64,000 nt of DNA. Origin: Prochilodus magdalenae (taxonomy: Eukaryota; Chordata; Actinopteri; Characiformes; Prochilodontidae). Positions 22,899 through 34,284 of the stretch are shown one piece after another (the first letter of the stretch is position 1; each line of letters starts with the position of its first letter). The translations under genes and the position numbers were made by a program. Under the pieces are notes generated by a model. The model ran no database searches and was not told the origin of the DNA. It saw only the letters and a list, made by a program, of their open reading frames with translations. The stretch spans positions 122,001-186,000 of the forward strand of contig JAMWET010001633.1 in assembly GCA_024036415.1 (NCBI GenBank), in the 5' to 3' direction.

Positions 22899-23139
22899 TA
22901 TATCGTCGCTGTCCAAAGAAAAACAGGTATCTCCAAAATGCCAACTTTACAGGAGAGGCCAAAAACCTCATTTAATTTGAATGGACTATTTCCTAGTCAT
23001 TTTGGGCCATTACTGTTGGTTCATTGTCCATGAAATTTCCACACAGTGTACATAGCATCTGATGTGATCAAATGAGGCATAAAAGTAAAAATCAACAAAA
23101 ATGGAGATACATGTTTTTCTTTGGACAGCGATGATATGC
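22899..23139. mobile_element. MITE, ~240 bp, with 30-bp inverted ends
   Basis: Left 'cgctgtccaaagaaaaacag' and right 'tttttctttggacagcgatg' are inverted repeats, extended by 'gtatctcca'. A lone copy of the same end occurs at 45590-45625. No coding capacity. Confidence 0.8.
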
Positions 23140-23506
23140 AAAATTAAGCCAGTGGGTGGCAGCAAACACACAAACAGAGCTTATCTCAGCTCCAAAACGA
23201 ACGAATGAAAATGGTAAAAAAGTCATTTTGCATTTTGCAAACGGCAGGAATTCGACTTGTCACTGATCATGTGATTATGACACTCCTGGTCTATAGTGCC
23301 TTAAACATCAGACATTTCACAGGTATAAGAGATTCCACAGTCCGTATCTCCTGAAGGCTAGCAATTCGATTCAGGGCTCGTTAGAAAGGGCACATCACAC
23401 TCAGCTGTCATCTTGACCTCACTCAACTGACATCTTGAAGGAATGTAAATATCATTAAAAATAAGGCTGTAAATATCAAACATATACATTCAAATACATT
23501 CACTCA

Positions 23507-23600
23507 CACCACAGAGGTATTTACAGACCCATCATCCTCGTGCAGCGCCATCTGCAGGAGTCTGAAGTCACTACCACCTTAAATCTCACCTCAGGGTGAT
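23507..23600 (+). repeat. Fragment of repeat C
   Basis: 'cccatcatcctcgtgcagcg' and 'ccatctgcagga' match copy 2 at about 46465-46505. Confidence 0.55.
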
Positions 23601-24654
23601 GCTTTAATTTTTTGTCCAATGAGCTTATATATACGTTACAGGCTGGCCGAGCTAACCAATCAGAGCACATCGACCTCATTGTGTGGGCGGGGCCTAAAGA
23701 CAAAGGAGCTCTAACAGAGCACATACAGATGCACAGTACAGTATGACAAAAATGAGAAGCATGTTAATCCTAATTCTAGTAGGCCCCAGAAATTAAATTA
23801 TGAAAAATTTTAATTCCATTAGAATCCCATTCCAGACATATTAACGTTATTAGGAATTCAATCTGAATGTTAACTTTATTGTAATTTTATTCTGGGTATT
23901 ACTGTATTCATTCTGATTTTAATAATCATAAGTCTGGATATTAATTTTATTATGCCAAATGGAAATTTACAGCTTCCTACTAACTATTTGAAACTTGTTT
24001 AGCTGCAGACTGATAGCTCATGTTGTCATTTTATACCGCTATGTATCTATAACTGGCCCTATATAATTGAAAACACTGATTCCAGACTTTTGAACAGCAG
24101 TGTATTTATGGACGGAGGAGGCTGAACGTTGAGGCAGGTAGCTACATTAAGAGTGCTCTGTTTTTCCATTATTTATATAAATGAAATTTAAAAGATTGGT
24201 GGGTGGGGGGTGGGCTTTTTTTTCGCTGGCAGACTGCAGCACACTGTCTCTAATGAAAAAGGCCTGCTGTATAAATCAGACAGCCTTCCTCAGCCCTCGT
24301 CTATTAATGCTCCAGCCCATTAACACAGCTGTCAGTGGGCCCCCGCATCGCAGCGTGCTGTTAGCAAGATCCGCACCTATTGATTTATATAACCTTCCCC
24401 TCGGAGCTACACCTCCGAGGTAGACGGAGGTGAGTTAGAGCTGTGGGAACTGGCTAAAAACACAGCAAGTGGTCGGCTTTGAATGTGTATATTATAGATA
24501 CTGGTTCTCTGTTAGCTTCCAACAGCAGCAGACAATGAAATGTTTATTAAACTGAATTAAAACAACAGTTACCCATTTATAGCCCTAACCCCAGAACTAG
24601 CCGACCAGCCAAGACATGTTTGCCGTATGTATTTTACTTCTATAGTATTACCAC
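23601..24654. other. Intronic DNA with a candidate conserved element at 24150-24430
   Basis: 23700-24150 is AT-rich with nothing recognised. 24150-24430 is unique-looking, with 'ctgtataaatcagacagcct', 'tctattaatgctcc' and other TAAT cores, and no transposon match. It could be a conserved non-coding element. Confidence 0.25.
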
Positions 24655-25972
24655 TGGAGCTATGAGGCTAAAGTAGCTAACAAGCAAAAGAATCTTATTT
24701 ACACCAATTAGCATCATGCTAACTGCATGTCTAAAGCAAAAGACAGCTGGCTTAAACTGTGTGGAGCCTTTAAGCAAGCCCTGACAGTCTTGATGACACT
24801 GTAAGACAAACTGTTATCTATAAACATGGACATTAGCATAGCTGCAATGACTAGCAGCACTAGGATGGCCATTAACCCCAAAAAGGAGGACATCCCACCC
24901 CCAAAAGGAGGACACCATATAGGGGGTGGGGGGTTGGGGTTCTAGAGTATGATACAAGAATAGAATTAAAATCATAATCTAACCTATATAACACAAATTA
25001 TTTCTGTACTCCCATAATTGGGTGGTATGGATGACATGTGTAAGGCCTCCTGGAACTTTCTAATTGACTAGTCTTTAGAGGGCTGACCTGCGGTAGGTAG
25101 GTGGGTGAGCAAAGTCACATGTCACATCAAACCAATGAATTGTAAGGCATTTCTTCGGACACTGGCGTGAGCCATAATATTATTTACGAGAGAAGATTTT
25201 AAATAGTTCATCCCAAAGAGAGAACTAACTGGTGTCTGTCCAGGTATTACACCAGACGGAGAACTGGGAGTTAAAACACCAGACTGTCCGGCCTAAAACC
25301 CGACGTGTGCCCACCCTAGCTAAGAGGCCAGAGTAGCTAACAAGTGAAATCAGCTTATATACACCAATTAGCATCATGCAAACTGCATGGCTACATCAAA
25401 TCACGATTGGCTCAAACTGTGTGGAGCTGTTAAACAACCCCTTTCCAGCCTTGCTTATGCGGTTTCTGACACTGTATGACAGATTGTTCTCTATAAACGT
25501 GGACAAAAGGGCATTAGCATAGCCGCAATAAAAAAATTTGAGTAGCAGCATTGGGTTGCCACTTGGATGAGCCCAAAAAGGAGGACACCCCACCCACAAA
25601 AAGGAGGACATCATAAAGGTACAATACTAGAATAAAATTAATATCATAACCGAACCTATATAACACACATGACTGCTTTACTCACCTAATTGTGTGGAAT
25701 GGTTGACATTTGTGAGCCAGATAACTGACAAGCATTTAAAGAAGCCATTTATGGGTAGCCGGTAAGCAAGTAAAGATGTCACATGACTTTGGTAAGCCTA
25801 TGAAATGCAAGGCATGGACTTGAGCCAATGGCACACACGTATTGTTCACGAGTGAATATTTTAAATAGTTTTTCCCGAAAAGAGGACTAATAGGTAGGTA
25901 TTGGACCAGACTGGACTGGGAGTTGAAACACCAGACTGTCCGGCCTAAAACCGGACAGCATGGCCACCCTAA
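24655..25972 (+). repeat. Tandem duplication, two ~655-bp copies
   Basis: 24655-25317 and 25318-25972 align along their whole length, for example 'caccaattagcatcatg', 'caaactgt', 'aaaaaggaggac' and 'caccagactgtccggcctaa', with divergence and small indels. The unit resembles a fish interspersed repeat and holds no frame. Confidence 0.88.
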
Positions 25973-26684
25973 GCAGCACCCATCTCAGAAGCCTGAGTGT
26001 TGTGGTGTAACTGAAAAGCTGTGCAACGTTGACGTTTTGCCAAACTTTAATATTTAAAAGTTGCTACCTCAAAGCCCATCTCGGCCGGATAATGTCTGTA
26101 TCAACCTCTGCAGGTAATTTCATTTTCAAGGATAATCCATTTTTCCCCCTCGTCGGTCTTCGGAGGAGGAGTATCGAGTGGTCAGCAGGATTTCAGCCAC
26201 CCGAACTTAAATCTGAAAAGCCTTTTTAATTAGTTTTCACCCTTAACAAACCCCGGCGCCGGCCGCTCTTGGTAAGCTGTTCACGCGTCTCCGGCACGCT
26301 TCCTCAAACTGCTCTCCGCTGCAAATTCCCCCCTGGACTGACACAGTCAATGGTCAGCCGCGACCTCCAGGTGTCAATTACCCGCAAAACTCAATTTGTT
26401 CCAAAAAAAACAAGCCTATGGGGCAGAAAGTGGCCTGTAAGTGAGCATATTGCCTCGGTAACAAATTGAACTTCTTTTTCTCCATGACCTGTGATTTTCG
26501 GTGGAGAACGAAGACTGAAGAAATGAACTTTTTGTTTGAAAAGAGTCTGAACAAGGCAAAATGACAAGTCGCTTTTATACTGAAATTTTAACTGGTTTTA
26601 ATAATAAACTACATTATTTAACATTCTCAAGCTTAGAGAAATCTGACCTAACAGCAAAGAGCTTGAGATCTTCCAGTCGGGTAC
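25973..26684. other. Unassigned, unique-looking DNA
   Basis: 26020-26470 lacks repeat matches and has a mixed GC-rich/AT-rich texture. It is a candidate conserved non-coding block but no function is visible. Confidence 0.25.
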
Positions 26685-27365
26685 ATTTAAGCCGCTTTCC
26701 AATGCACGGTACTGGCGTGACTCGGCTCTGGTGTTCTATTAGGTAAACCTGGTACTTGGTGCCTGGCACTGGGCACTATTTTTGGTGATGTAATAATACT
26801 GCAGAGAGAATCATCACTACTACAGCCGCTTTTCCACCTTGAACACATATGCTAATGCTAGCTACCCTGGTTAGCTTGAGGAAACCCAGTCGTCTCATGT
26901 TCTAAACTATGTTTCCAAATCTCACGTTTTTTTGCAGCAGTCTTTTGTCTTGCTGCTGCGAGTCTCTTCCCAACTGTAACCACCTTCCCACTTTAAACAC
27001 ACATGTCAACTCTAACTAGCAGGTAACTACCCTTGGTGTCACTTTTGACCAACCAGAACGGTTGTGTTGTCTTTTTGTCTTGCTGCCATCATCCTTAGCC
27101 TCTGAACAAAACTGATGTCTTGGTTTAAGGGACGCCGCTATGATGGCTAGCTACACTGACGTAGTACTACATCTGCCATGGAAAACAGGTACCAAAAACA
27201 AGTGGAGTTGGGTTAAGCTGAGCTACACCATGTGGTGAAAAAGTGGCTCTAGCGTACAAGTTTGAAAAACTGAAGGTGCTGGCTTTCTGGGTGAAAAAAA
27301 TAACGTTCCCAAATCGGTTAGTCCTACCACTAAAGCCATGATCTGCCAAAACGTACCCATCACCA
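26685..27365. repeat. Possible non-autonomous DNA element
   Basis: The ends look like weak inverted repeats ('aagccgctttccaatgcacg' against 'tggtgaaaaagtggctc'). The internal text recalls a fish hAT-like family, also suggested at 41335-41960. Internal short repeats occur at 26830 and 26985 ('ccttgaacacatatg', 'ctttaaacacacatg'). Confidence 0.35.
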
Positions 27366-27424
27366 ATTATACCATATCATACCACCAAGTACAGTAGTGT
27401 ATTTGGAATGGTGTTTCCCAGGAG

Positions 27425-27675
27425 TTGGCCTAGAGCTGCTCAGGTCCAGTGAAGGGAAATCGTAATATTTCAGCAGAGCAGGACATTTTGGACAATGGTA
27501 TGCCTCTGGCTTGGCGGGAAGCATATGGGGAAGTCCCTGTTTTTGTTCCAGCATGACTGTACCTCAGTGCATCCAGTAGGGTAAATAAAGGCATGGTTGG
27601 CTGAGTTTGGTGTGAAAGAACCTGACTGGCCCACACAGAGCCCTGACCTCCACTCCATCGAAGACCCAAACGCAC
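27425..27675 (+). mobile_element. Tc1 element E fragment, transposase C-terminal half
   Basis: 'ccagtgaagggaaatcgtaa', 'gacattttggacaatg', 'ttccagcatgactgt' and 'cacagagccctgacctcca' match the coding strand around the second catalytic Asp (FQHDC-like) and the PQSPDL motif of element E. It ends abruptly at both sides. Confidence 0.75.
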
Positions 27676-29149
27676 TAAATGGTGTGGTAAGTAGAGCAGC
27701 TCCGTTTAAAGTGCCTTATTTAATGTACCATGTAAAGCATATACGTGCATGGTTTGGGGTGCAGCCAGACTGACCAACATGGCTTAGGGTTGTACCGCTG
27801 CTTGCTGGTTTGACATGCTCTTGACAGTTCCTGACAAGGCCTATTGATATGTCCTACCTAGAGGTTTTATGGATGGCGCTACCAATTAATATGTCCTACA
27901 ATAGGAGAAGGAAGCACAATCCGTAGCTCAGTAACATAAAATTGACATTACAGAATTGGCTTGCATGTAGCAATATTAAGTCAGATGATCCAGTGATATC
28001 TGCAGGACAGTAAACACAGGTTTTACAGGACAGGACAGGACAGTCCCAGTAAGTCCCAGTGTTCGTGATATGGGCATGACATGAACTACAGAATGACCAC
28101 TTCAGTTGATGATTAGTGTAGTATGTGTTGTATAGTAGTAGGTGGTTTTGGACATGGCTAATATGCTAAAGGCCTTTGCTCTAAATTAATTCAGAGACAA
28201 GATGTTGTTGGTTTTAAAGAATATTAGACGTAGTCATAGCGCAACGTTAGCTTCATAAACCAAGAAATGCTTTCCAAGCCCACAAGTCAAAGAGAAGTTT
28301 CAGCAGCTTGAGTCCATTAGTGGACAACAATGGAATGCCTAAGTACATTACATGTTGTGTGGTGGATTTGGTTTGACTTTTTGAGATACATTCATCAACT
28401 CTTTTGTTTGCTTGGCTTTTCAATGGAACAGGTGCCACTACCTAGTGCACTAGACTCAGGCCATTAAATGCACTGAGTACCTCATTTTTTGTGGAAAATG
28501 TGTCTAATGAAGCCGGCTGCGTAGGTGTAATGAGCACTGTATCAGGAATCTTTCACCCCCAGTCAGGCTAGCGGAACATTTCCAGCTCTGACCATTAATT
28601 GGCTCCCACTCATTTTACCTAGGGATGCTAAATCATCAGAAAGTGGGGGCAAAAATACTGGGGCGCATTTAAAACACATTGCACCAATGCATCTTGCACC
28701 GATGTGTGCATCTATTGTATTGTATCAGATGCTAGCTGACGAGGTGTAGCCCTATGCTGCAATAGCCGAGGTTTTGGATCCCTGTGCTCAAGTGAAAAGC
28801 TGAAATGGGCTCTAACTGATGTCCATAGTACCACCTTGTGGTTTGCAGGCTTAGTGCTGAGCAGATCTGCTGATGAAAAGGCAATGTAAGGCTCCTGGTG
28901 CCTTCAAAACCAAAAACACGTCATGTGTCCAGGATGTAAACATTTTCAACGTTTCTTCATTTATTTTATTTATGTATTTCTATGAAAATGTTCCCCCTCC
29001 ACGCTCCTACTCCTGCCTCCCTTCGCTTGAATATGCACCCACAGTTCATATCCTCGTCTGTCCCAGTCAGCTCCACGAAGCTTATGAGCAAACGAGGAAC
29101 TTTAGCAGATGCACCCAAATTTGGTCTCTACATTTTTCGTTACACCAAC
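27676..29149. other. Intronic DNA, nothing firm
   Basis: No gene, RNA or clear repeat. Confidence 0.3.
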
Positions 29150-29594
29150 TAAACCGACGTTTATTTCAATAATAACGCGCGTTGTTTTGCAAATGCAGTC
29201 GGTTTGTGCAATCGCAAACGCATGCACGTGTTGTGCGAATGCGCGAGCGTCTTTGAAATGCAACAGACGTCGTGCACGAGCAAAACACGCCAAAATTGGA
29301 CAGCAGCAGAGCCCTCGGTGTGTGCTCGTGCACCCAGCCTGTCTGTACCTGCTCACCTCTACGCTGCTGCACTGCCCTGCAACCAGCGCGTGCAGAGCTG
29401 CCCCCTCCAGCCCCCACCAACCACCCTCTTATCAACTCCCCAACCCACAAAATCAAATCACTATCTGCACGAGCCAAAAACGCCACATCGATGCAATGCA
29501 AAGCCCACAAGGTAACATATAAAACACCCATTCACACGGACCGGGCTTTTCTGCGGGTTGTGCGGGGCGCGCGAGTGCGCGCGCGTGTTCTTAC

Positions 29595-29720
29595 CTCTTC
29601 GCGAAGGGTCCAGAAAATCCCGGGCTAAGCGCTGCAACGCCACAACGAAACGCAAACGCGAGGGGAGAGAGAAGGAGAGAAAGCCCCCAATAAAGTGAAA
29701 CTAGCCGCCCATAGCAGAAC
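29595..29720 (-). other. Candidate non-coding exon 1
   Basis: On the minus strand 'gaagag|gtaagaacac' is a near-consensus donor, with the exon ending at 29595. The start is not visible and 29720 is a guess placed downstream of the CRE. Splicing from here to the acceptor at 21522 would give the expected 5'UTR. Confidence 0.4.
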
Positions 29721-29739
29721 GAACGCAGTCCAATTGCGT

Positions 29740-29757
29740 GCGCGTGACGTCACGCGC
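29740..29757. promoter_or_regulatory. Palindromic CRE (CREB/ATF site)
   Basis: The full site tgacgtca (29745-29752) is embedded in a perfect 18-bp palindrome, gcgcgtgac/gtcacgcgc. A CpG-containing full CRE in a CpG island is typical of activity-responsive promoters. Confidence 0.7.
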
Positions 29758-29883
29758 GCTCCAAAAGCCTCCTGATATATTCAGAGGTAATAAAGGCTGG
29801 AATCGGGGGGAAACGCACGAGGCTCTCTATCCTGCATCGAACATGATGGGGTCCTGAAATGGAAGGGAGCAAACGTGAATGGA

Positions 29884-29886
<3 letters not shown>

Positions 29887-29920
<34 letters not shown>

Positions 29921-29931
29921 CCCCCCCCCCA
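29887..29931 (+). repeat. (TC)n followed by poly-C
   Basis: About 15 TC dinucleotides are followed by a run of C, then by T-rich sequence. Confidence 0.95.
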
Positions 29932-30279
29932 CCTTCTTTTTTTTCCTGCTGCTATTGGGTTGTGTTGGCTGGAGAATCACGGTGCCTTCAGCCAATGGCC
30001 GGCCGTGTGCTGACCGTCGTCCAGCTGCATCCCAGAATGCCCCACACTTAGGGAGGTTTGTGCCCGACCACCACGGTCAGCCCCGTCAGTTTGTGGTCCG
30101 AAACCCGGATGCAGGGACGGCATATGGAACCACAGTGTGCCTTGGGGTGCCGGCCTGTCTCCTACTGCCTATTAAAGGAATACTTCAGCCCTTTCTTCAG
30201 CCTCCATCTACCATCCATCCATTCTGCTGCGTCTATGAATGCTGTCTCCCATTACTGGTATTGAAAGTGTGCACTGGGA
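29932..30279. other. Unassigned GC-richer DNA beside the CpG island
   Basis: It contains 'tcccagaatgc' (30030-30040), which resembles the core of a ZNF143/SBS site but lacks the ACTACA part. No coding signature. Confidence 0.3.
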
Positions 30280-30425
30280 GCTTCCTGGCATGACTTTCAT
30301 GGCTGAGCGGCTGCATGCGAGCCTGACATTGCCGAGGAAGCACCGGTTGAAGTGGTGTAAAGCGATCCCCCCAAAAAATGGAGCAGTGGAAACGTGTTTT
30401 GTGGAGTGACAAGCTGTGATGGATG
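30280..30425 (+). mobile_element. Tc1 element E fragment
   Basis: 'atggctgagcggctgcatgc', 'agtggtgtaaagcg' and 'gagcagtggaaacgtgtttt' match the element E transposase region leading to its first catalytic Asp. The match stops within 'gtggagtgacaa'. Confidence 0.75.
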
Positions 30426-30639
30426 AGTCTGGATGAATTCTGTGAGTTAGTTATGGGACTGAATAAGCTGAAACCCCAGCCATTCATTACCCAAAATGGA
30501 AACTTAGTACAAGCTGTGCTAGGAAGACTCCAGTGAAACACCACTCAATCATTCATTCCTCTGACCGGTCGCTCCCGGTCACCTGTCTTTAAAATGAATC
30601 GACCTGTTCTGCTGCTTTCAGCTGTTGACGTTTCGGGTT

Positions 30640-31550
30640 TCTCCTCCTTCCTTCCCTCCACCACCAGTTTGATCCCAGTCTGGTTGTCCAGGGAGTAGGT
30701 ACTGAAAGGGGAAGTCTCAGCCCCTGTTGTCTCTACCCAGGAGGATCTGCAAAGATTTCATAGCTTCAAGGCCCGGGCCTAAGACCTACACCACAGACTC
30801 TTTCCTTCTTACAGGTGATTATCTTTTAGTTATCTTTTGGTTATCCTTCCTGGTAGAACTGCCCTTATAAAGCTATATCCAAATGCCACGCCTTGGATGG
30901 AGTGGTGTAAAGGTACACCTGGACTCATGTTCAGTGGAGCATTGCCACCAGCTTCTTTCAGGTGCGGTTGTTCCACCGTTACCCTCCTTCCTCCCCTCCA
31001 CCACCAGTTTGGTCTGCCTGGGTGTCCAGGGCAGGGGAAGTCTCAGCCCCTATTGTCCCTATCCAGGAGGATCTCCAAAGGTCTTAGTGCTTCAAGACCT
31101 GGGGCTAAGACTGGGGCCTACACCAAAGCCTCTTCAGTTGTTACAGTTTGTTATCCTTCAGACCTCCGTCTCTGGAGTCTCCGGAGCCTAGAAGGTAGGG
31201 AGGTAGAACTGTTTTAATGAAGCTTTATCCAAGTTTTAAATTTGAGCAACACTGGAAAAAGAAGTTCTAGTTTTTGTCAGGAACCCATGGCCCTTTCTTC
31301 CTCCCCTTCAACAGCAGTTTGGTCTAAACGTGGTTTTCCAGTGAGGAGTTCTCTGCCCCTGTTGTCCCTATCCAAGATGATCTGCAAAGGCCTCAATGCT
31401 CTAAGATTTAGGCCTAGGACAGGACCTACCAAGGACTCTGTCTCCCAGGTCTTTCTGGTAGAACTGTTCTTAGGTAGCTTTATCCAAATTTCCACAACAC
31501 TGTAAAAATAAGTACTTCCAGCTTTTATCAGGAACCCATGGCCATCAGGA
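30640..31550 (+). repeat. Degenerate tandem triplication, ~320-bp unit
   Basis: Three related blocks begin near 30645, 30985 and 31290. They share 'ccaccaccagttt' or similar, 'gaagtctcagccccta', 'aggaggatct(g/c)caaag' and 'ggtagaactg'. Open frames within them are not shared between units. Confidence 0.75.
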
Positions 31551-32184
31551 GGAAATTCCGCTTACACCACCGTTCTGGAAACACTCTTCCCTCAGGAAAA
31601 CTATTCCATCTCGGAAAGAACCAATTATACAGATTTACAGCTTAATTTACCAACACCATGAGCTGAACAATTCATTAGTGAAATACTGTCAATATGTTTC
31701 TGCCCTACAGGGAAACATGCTCAAATTGTTTGTTACTTAATAACCAGTATCTGATCGGCCAGCCCAGACGCCACCCCAAGATTTCTGGAACATTGTTGGC
31801 ATCCACCTCTGTGGGGTTCCTCCTCTGTGGGGTTCCACCTCTGGGGGCTTCCACCTCTGTGTGTGTAAGGTGCCTTTTAGAAGGCTGTGGCACTGGTTCC
31901 ATCTGTGGAACAACTCTCCAACACGCTCATCGCACTTTCTCTTCACAAGTAGTATCGGCGCTTGAGAGACCACCCACCATCAGCCCCCTCGTCCAATAAT
32001 TATTCACCTGCTCACACATACAAACAAAAACCCTCTGCCGTTCTCGCACGTTCAGGCTGCCATCCTGCCAAGCTTTCTGCCACCTCTTTCACCACCTCTG
32101 GAACTGTCACTGACAACAGTAGGTTTTAAAGGACGGTTCTTTGGAGAATCATTGGCGCCAAGGGTAAGAGGGAAAAGTGATTGT
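31551..32184. other. Unassigned DNA
   Basis: 31800-31860 contains a short imperfect repeat of 'cctctgtggggttcc'. Nothing else recognised. Confidence 0.3.
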
Positions 32185-32495
32185 GAAAAGGAACCTCCAC
32201 TGAGTTGAAACGTTCTAAGAAGAACCCTTAAATTGCTGTCCAGCACTCACACTTCTTTTTGAAACAGATGTGGTTCCTTAGTTGCACTAAACCCCTGGTG
32301 GTCTGATTTTATAAGAGTGTTCCCTACATATGAAGAACCTTTTTCACAGTATAAAGAACCTCCACTGAACTGAAACGTTCTAAGAAGAACCCTTAAATTG
32401 GCATAGAACACTCACACAGTTCTTCTTGAAACAGCAGTGGTTCCTTAATTGCACGGAACCCCTGGTGGCCTGGTTTTTATGAGTGTTCCTACATA
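32185..32495 (+). repeat. Tandem duplication, two ~155-bp copies
   Basis: 32185-32335 and 32345-32495 align: 'gaaacgttctaagaagaacc', 'ggttcctta' and 'acccctggtgg'. Units are joined by 'gaagaacctttttcacagta', a phrase common in fish interspersed repeats. Confidence 0.85.
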
Positions 32496-33294
32496 CGCAG
32501 TAGGTGGAGGTTGAAGAGCACTCGAGTATCTGAAGGTCCACTGAGACTGGATTGAGTGACTGTGGGATTCATGCTGGGACAGCTGACCTTCATTTACCGA
32601 ACCATAAATCTCATAGATGGCCAAACACCTCTGGCCACACAGGCCATTTTTAGATGTCAGTCTGGGAGTGTCCAGGGTCAGTAGAGGTGTCCGAGCAATG
32701 AATTACCAAAATGTGCTGGACAGTTCTGCTTTAGGCCAGATTATCCCTATTATTAATATTCACCCTAAAGATCAATTTTGTATACACTGATTATGTTAGT
32801 ATCTATGGGATCGGGATGAGTAGCACTACACAGCGTTTGTAGACCCCACCCTGTGCAGCGTTCTGACTGGAATCAACGTTATTAATAGGGAGTTTGTTCC
32901 CCTTTGCTGACATGTGCACAATTCTGCACTCACTGGTTGTGTAATCTCCACAGAAAAGCATTGACCAATAGAATTGGAGCAGCTGTGTCTGAGCCAGAGG
33001 TCACCGATGTTCAATGCCAAGCGTGGGTTAGAGGGTATAAAGCCTCTCAGTACTGGGTAATGGAGCTCCCTCCGTTATCTTTGGAGCGAGTTGCCGTGGT
33101 GATTATGTCTGTTTACTATAATGATATACAGTTTATCGTACATTTGTATGTATGATACATGCATACATACACATGCACTGCTGTGTCACTGCTGTGTTGA
33201 AAGTAGTCCATCATTCAAATAATGATGGTGGTGTGGTCAGCAGTGAGGATTTGGGTAGGCTGATAAACTTCGTAGCAACAGATGCAGATGCCTC
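32496..33294. other. Unassigned DNA
   Basis: No gene or clear repeat apart from a short run of catacata near 33150. Confidence 0.3.
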
Positions 33295-33965
33295 CATGGT
33301 GGAGGTATTAGGTGGGTGTTCCTAATTAAATAGCCAGTTAGTGAAGGCACATGGAAGATGTTTCTAATGTAGTGGCCAGTGAGTAGAAGTACAATGTGGG
33401 CATTTCCAAGGAAGTGTCCAGTCTTATTTTTGGCTCATGGGATTTCCGGGCTATTACTCTTCTGGAATGTACTACAGCCAGGATAAATGGAGCCAACGTA
33501 AGAACATGTATGTCTTGGTCTGACAATGAGAAGCAACTACTGAAGTTAAGAAGTGCTTAGTGGCATTGTTAACCTCTCTTTGTATTATTATTATTATTAT
33601 TATTAATACGATTGTATGTGTACCACTGACCATCAGTAGTGTAATTATTAATATCCTATAATTGATATCTAACTGTAACTACTGAACTGTGCTACACCTG
33701 TTGTGAAGAACCCTGTGGGCATGTCTTGGGCTCTGTGAACATGGTTCTGATGTTCCAAGCACTGTTAATAAAATATTGATCACAGAAAGTGGTCAGTCAG
33801 AGGAGTACAGTGTAGGTGTTTCTAATAAAGATCCCGCTGAGTGGAAATACAAGGTGGGCGTTTCTAAGAAAGCGGCCAGTGAGTGGAAGTACAAGGTAAG
33901 CGCGTCTAATAAAGTGGCCAGTGAGTGGAAGTGCAGGGTAAGTGTTTCTAATAAAATGGCCACTC
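33295..33965 (+). repeat. Degenerate TIR-like minisatellite, plus orientation
   Basis: Units such as 'ggtgtttctaataaag' and 'gtggccagtgagtggaagta' occur at 33310-33420 and 33810-33965 and are the reverse complement of the array unit at 34285-36245. The two arrays face each other across a non-repeat segment. Confidence 0.75.
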
Positions 33966-34014
33966 TATGGTGGAAAACAGCGAAAATGAAGAAGCTCTTT
34001 AAAATATAAGTACT

Positions 34015-34260
34015 GCTAAATATTGAGTGTTCCAAAGCACAGAATATTGACTCACTTCCTTCATTACGCTGTGACTCACCCAGCAGGCCGAGTCATGCTC
34101 CTCTGTCCGCTGATGGATTTTTACCCTTTTCTGAGCAGCAGAGGCTTCTGGGCCCGAATTTGAATTTTCCGCTACCACTCGCAGGTCAGCTGCAAGGTCA
34201 AGACTGACCTCCAGATTACTCGACCTAGAGCTTAAAAAGCAAAGCAGCTGCAGAATGAGA
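34015..34260 (+). other. Single-copy segment A, reused in the mosaic at 34707
   Basis: Plain sequence with no minisatellite words. Nearly all of it reappears in the same order at 34707-35030, but broken up by minisatellite-like words. Confidence 0.8.
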
Positions 34261-34284
34261 CGACTGGTTCTACATTAAGGCCTG

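Larger units (their letters stand above)
29150..29860 (-). promoter_or_regulatory. CpG island, candidate neuroligin promoter
   Basis: This is the only strongly CpG-dense stretch in the window (many cgcg and gcgc). It contains a palindromic CRE, a CCAAT box (29730-29734) and a GC-box-like 'atgggcggct' on the minus strand. A minus-strand donor lies inside it. Its position about 8 kb upstream of the neuroligin coding exon fits a 5' promoter. It could equally drive a plus-strand transcript. Confidence 0.6.

Noticed and set aside
22527..23033. 168-codon plus-strand frame
   Set aside because: It begins in a family A transposon end and runs into a MITE. No protein family features.
29166..29531. 121-codon minus-strand frame in the CpG island and overlapping plus-strand frames
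   Set aside because: GC-rich open frames on several strands are expected in a CpG island. No recognisable domain, and the neuroligin start lies elsewhere.
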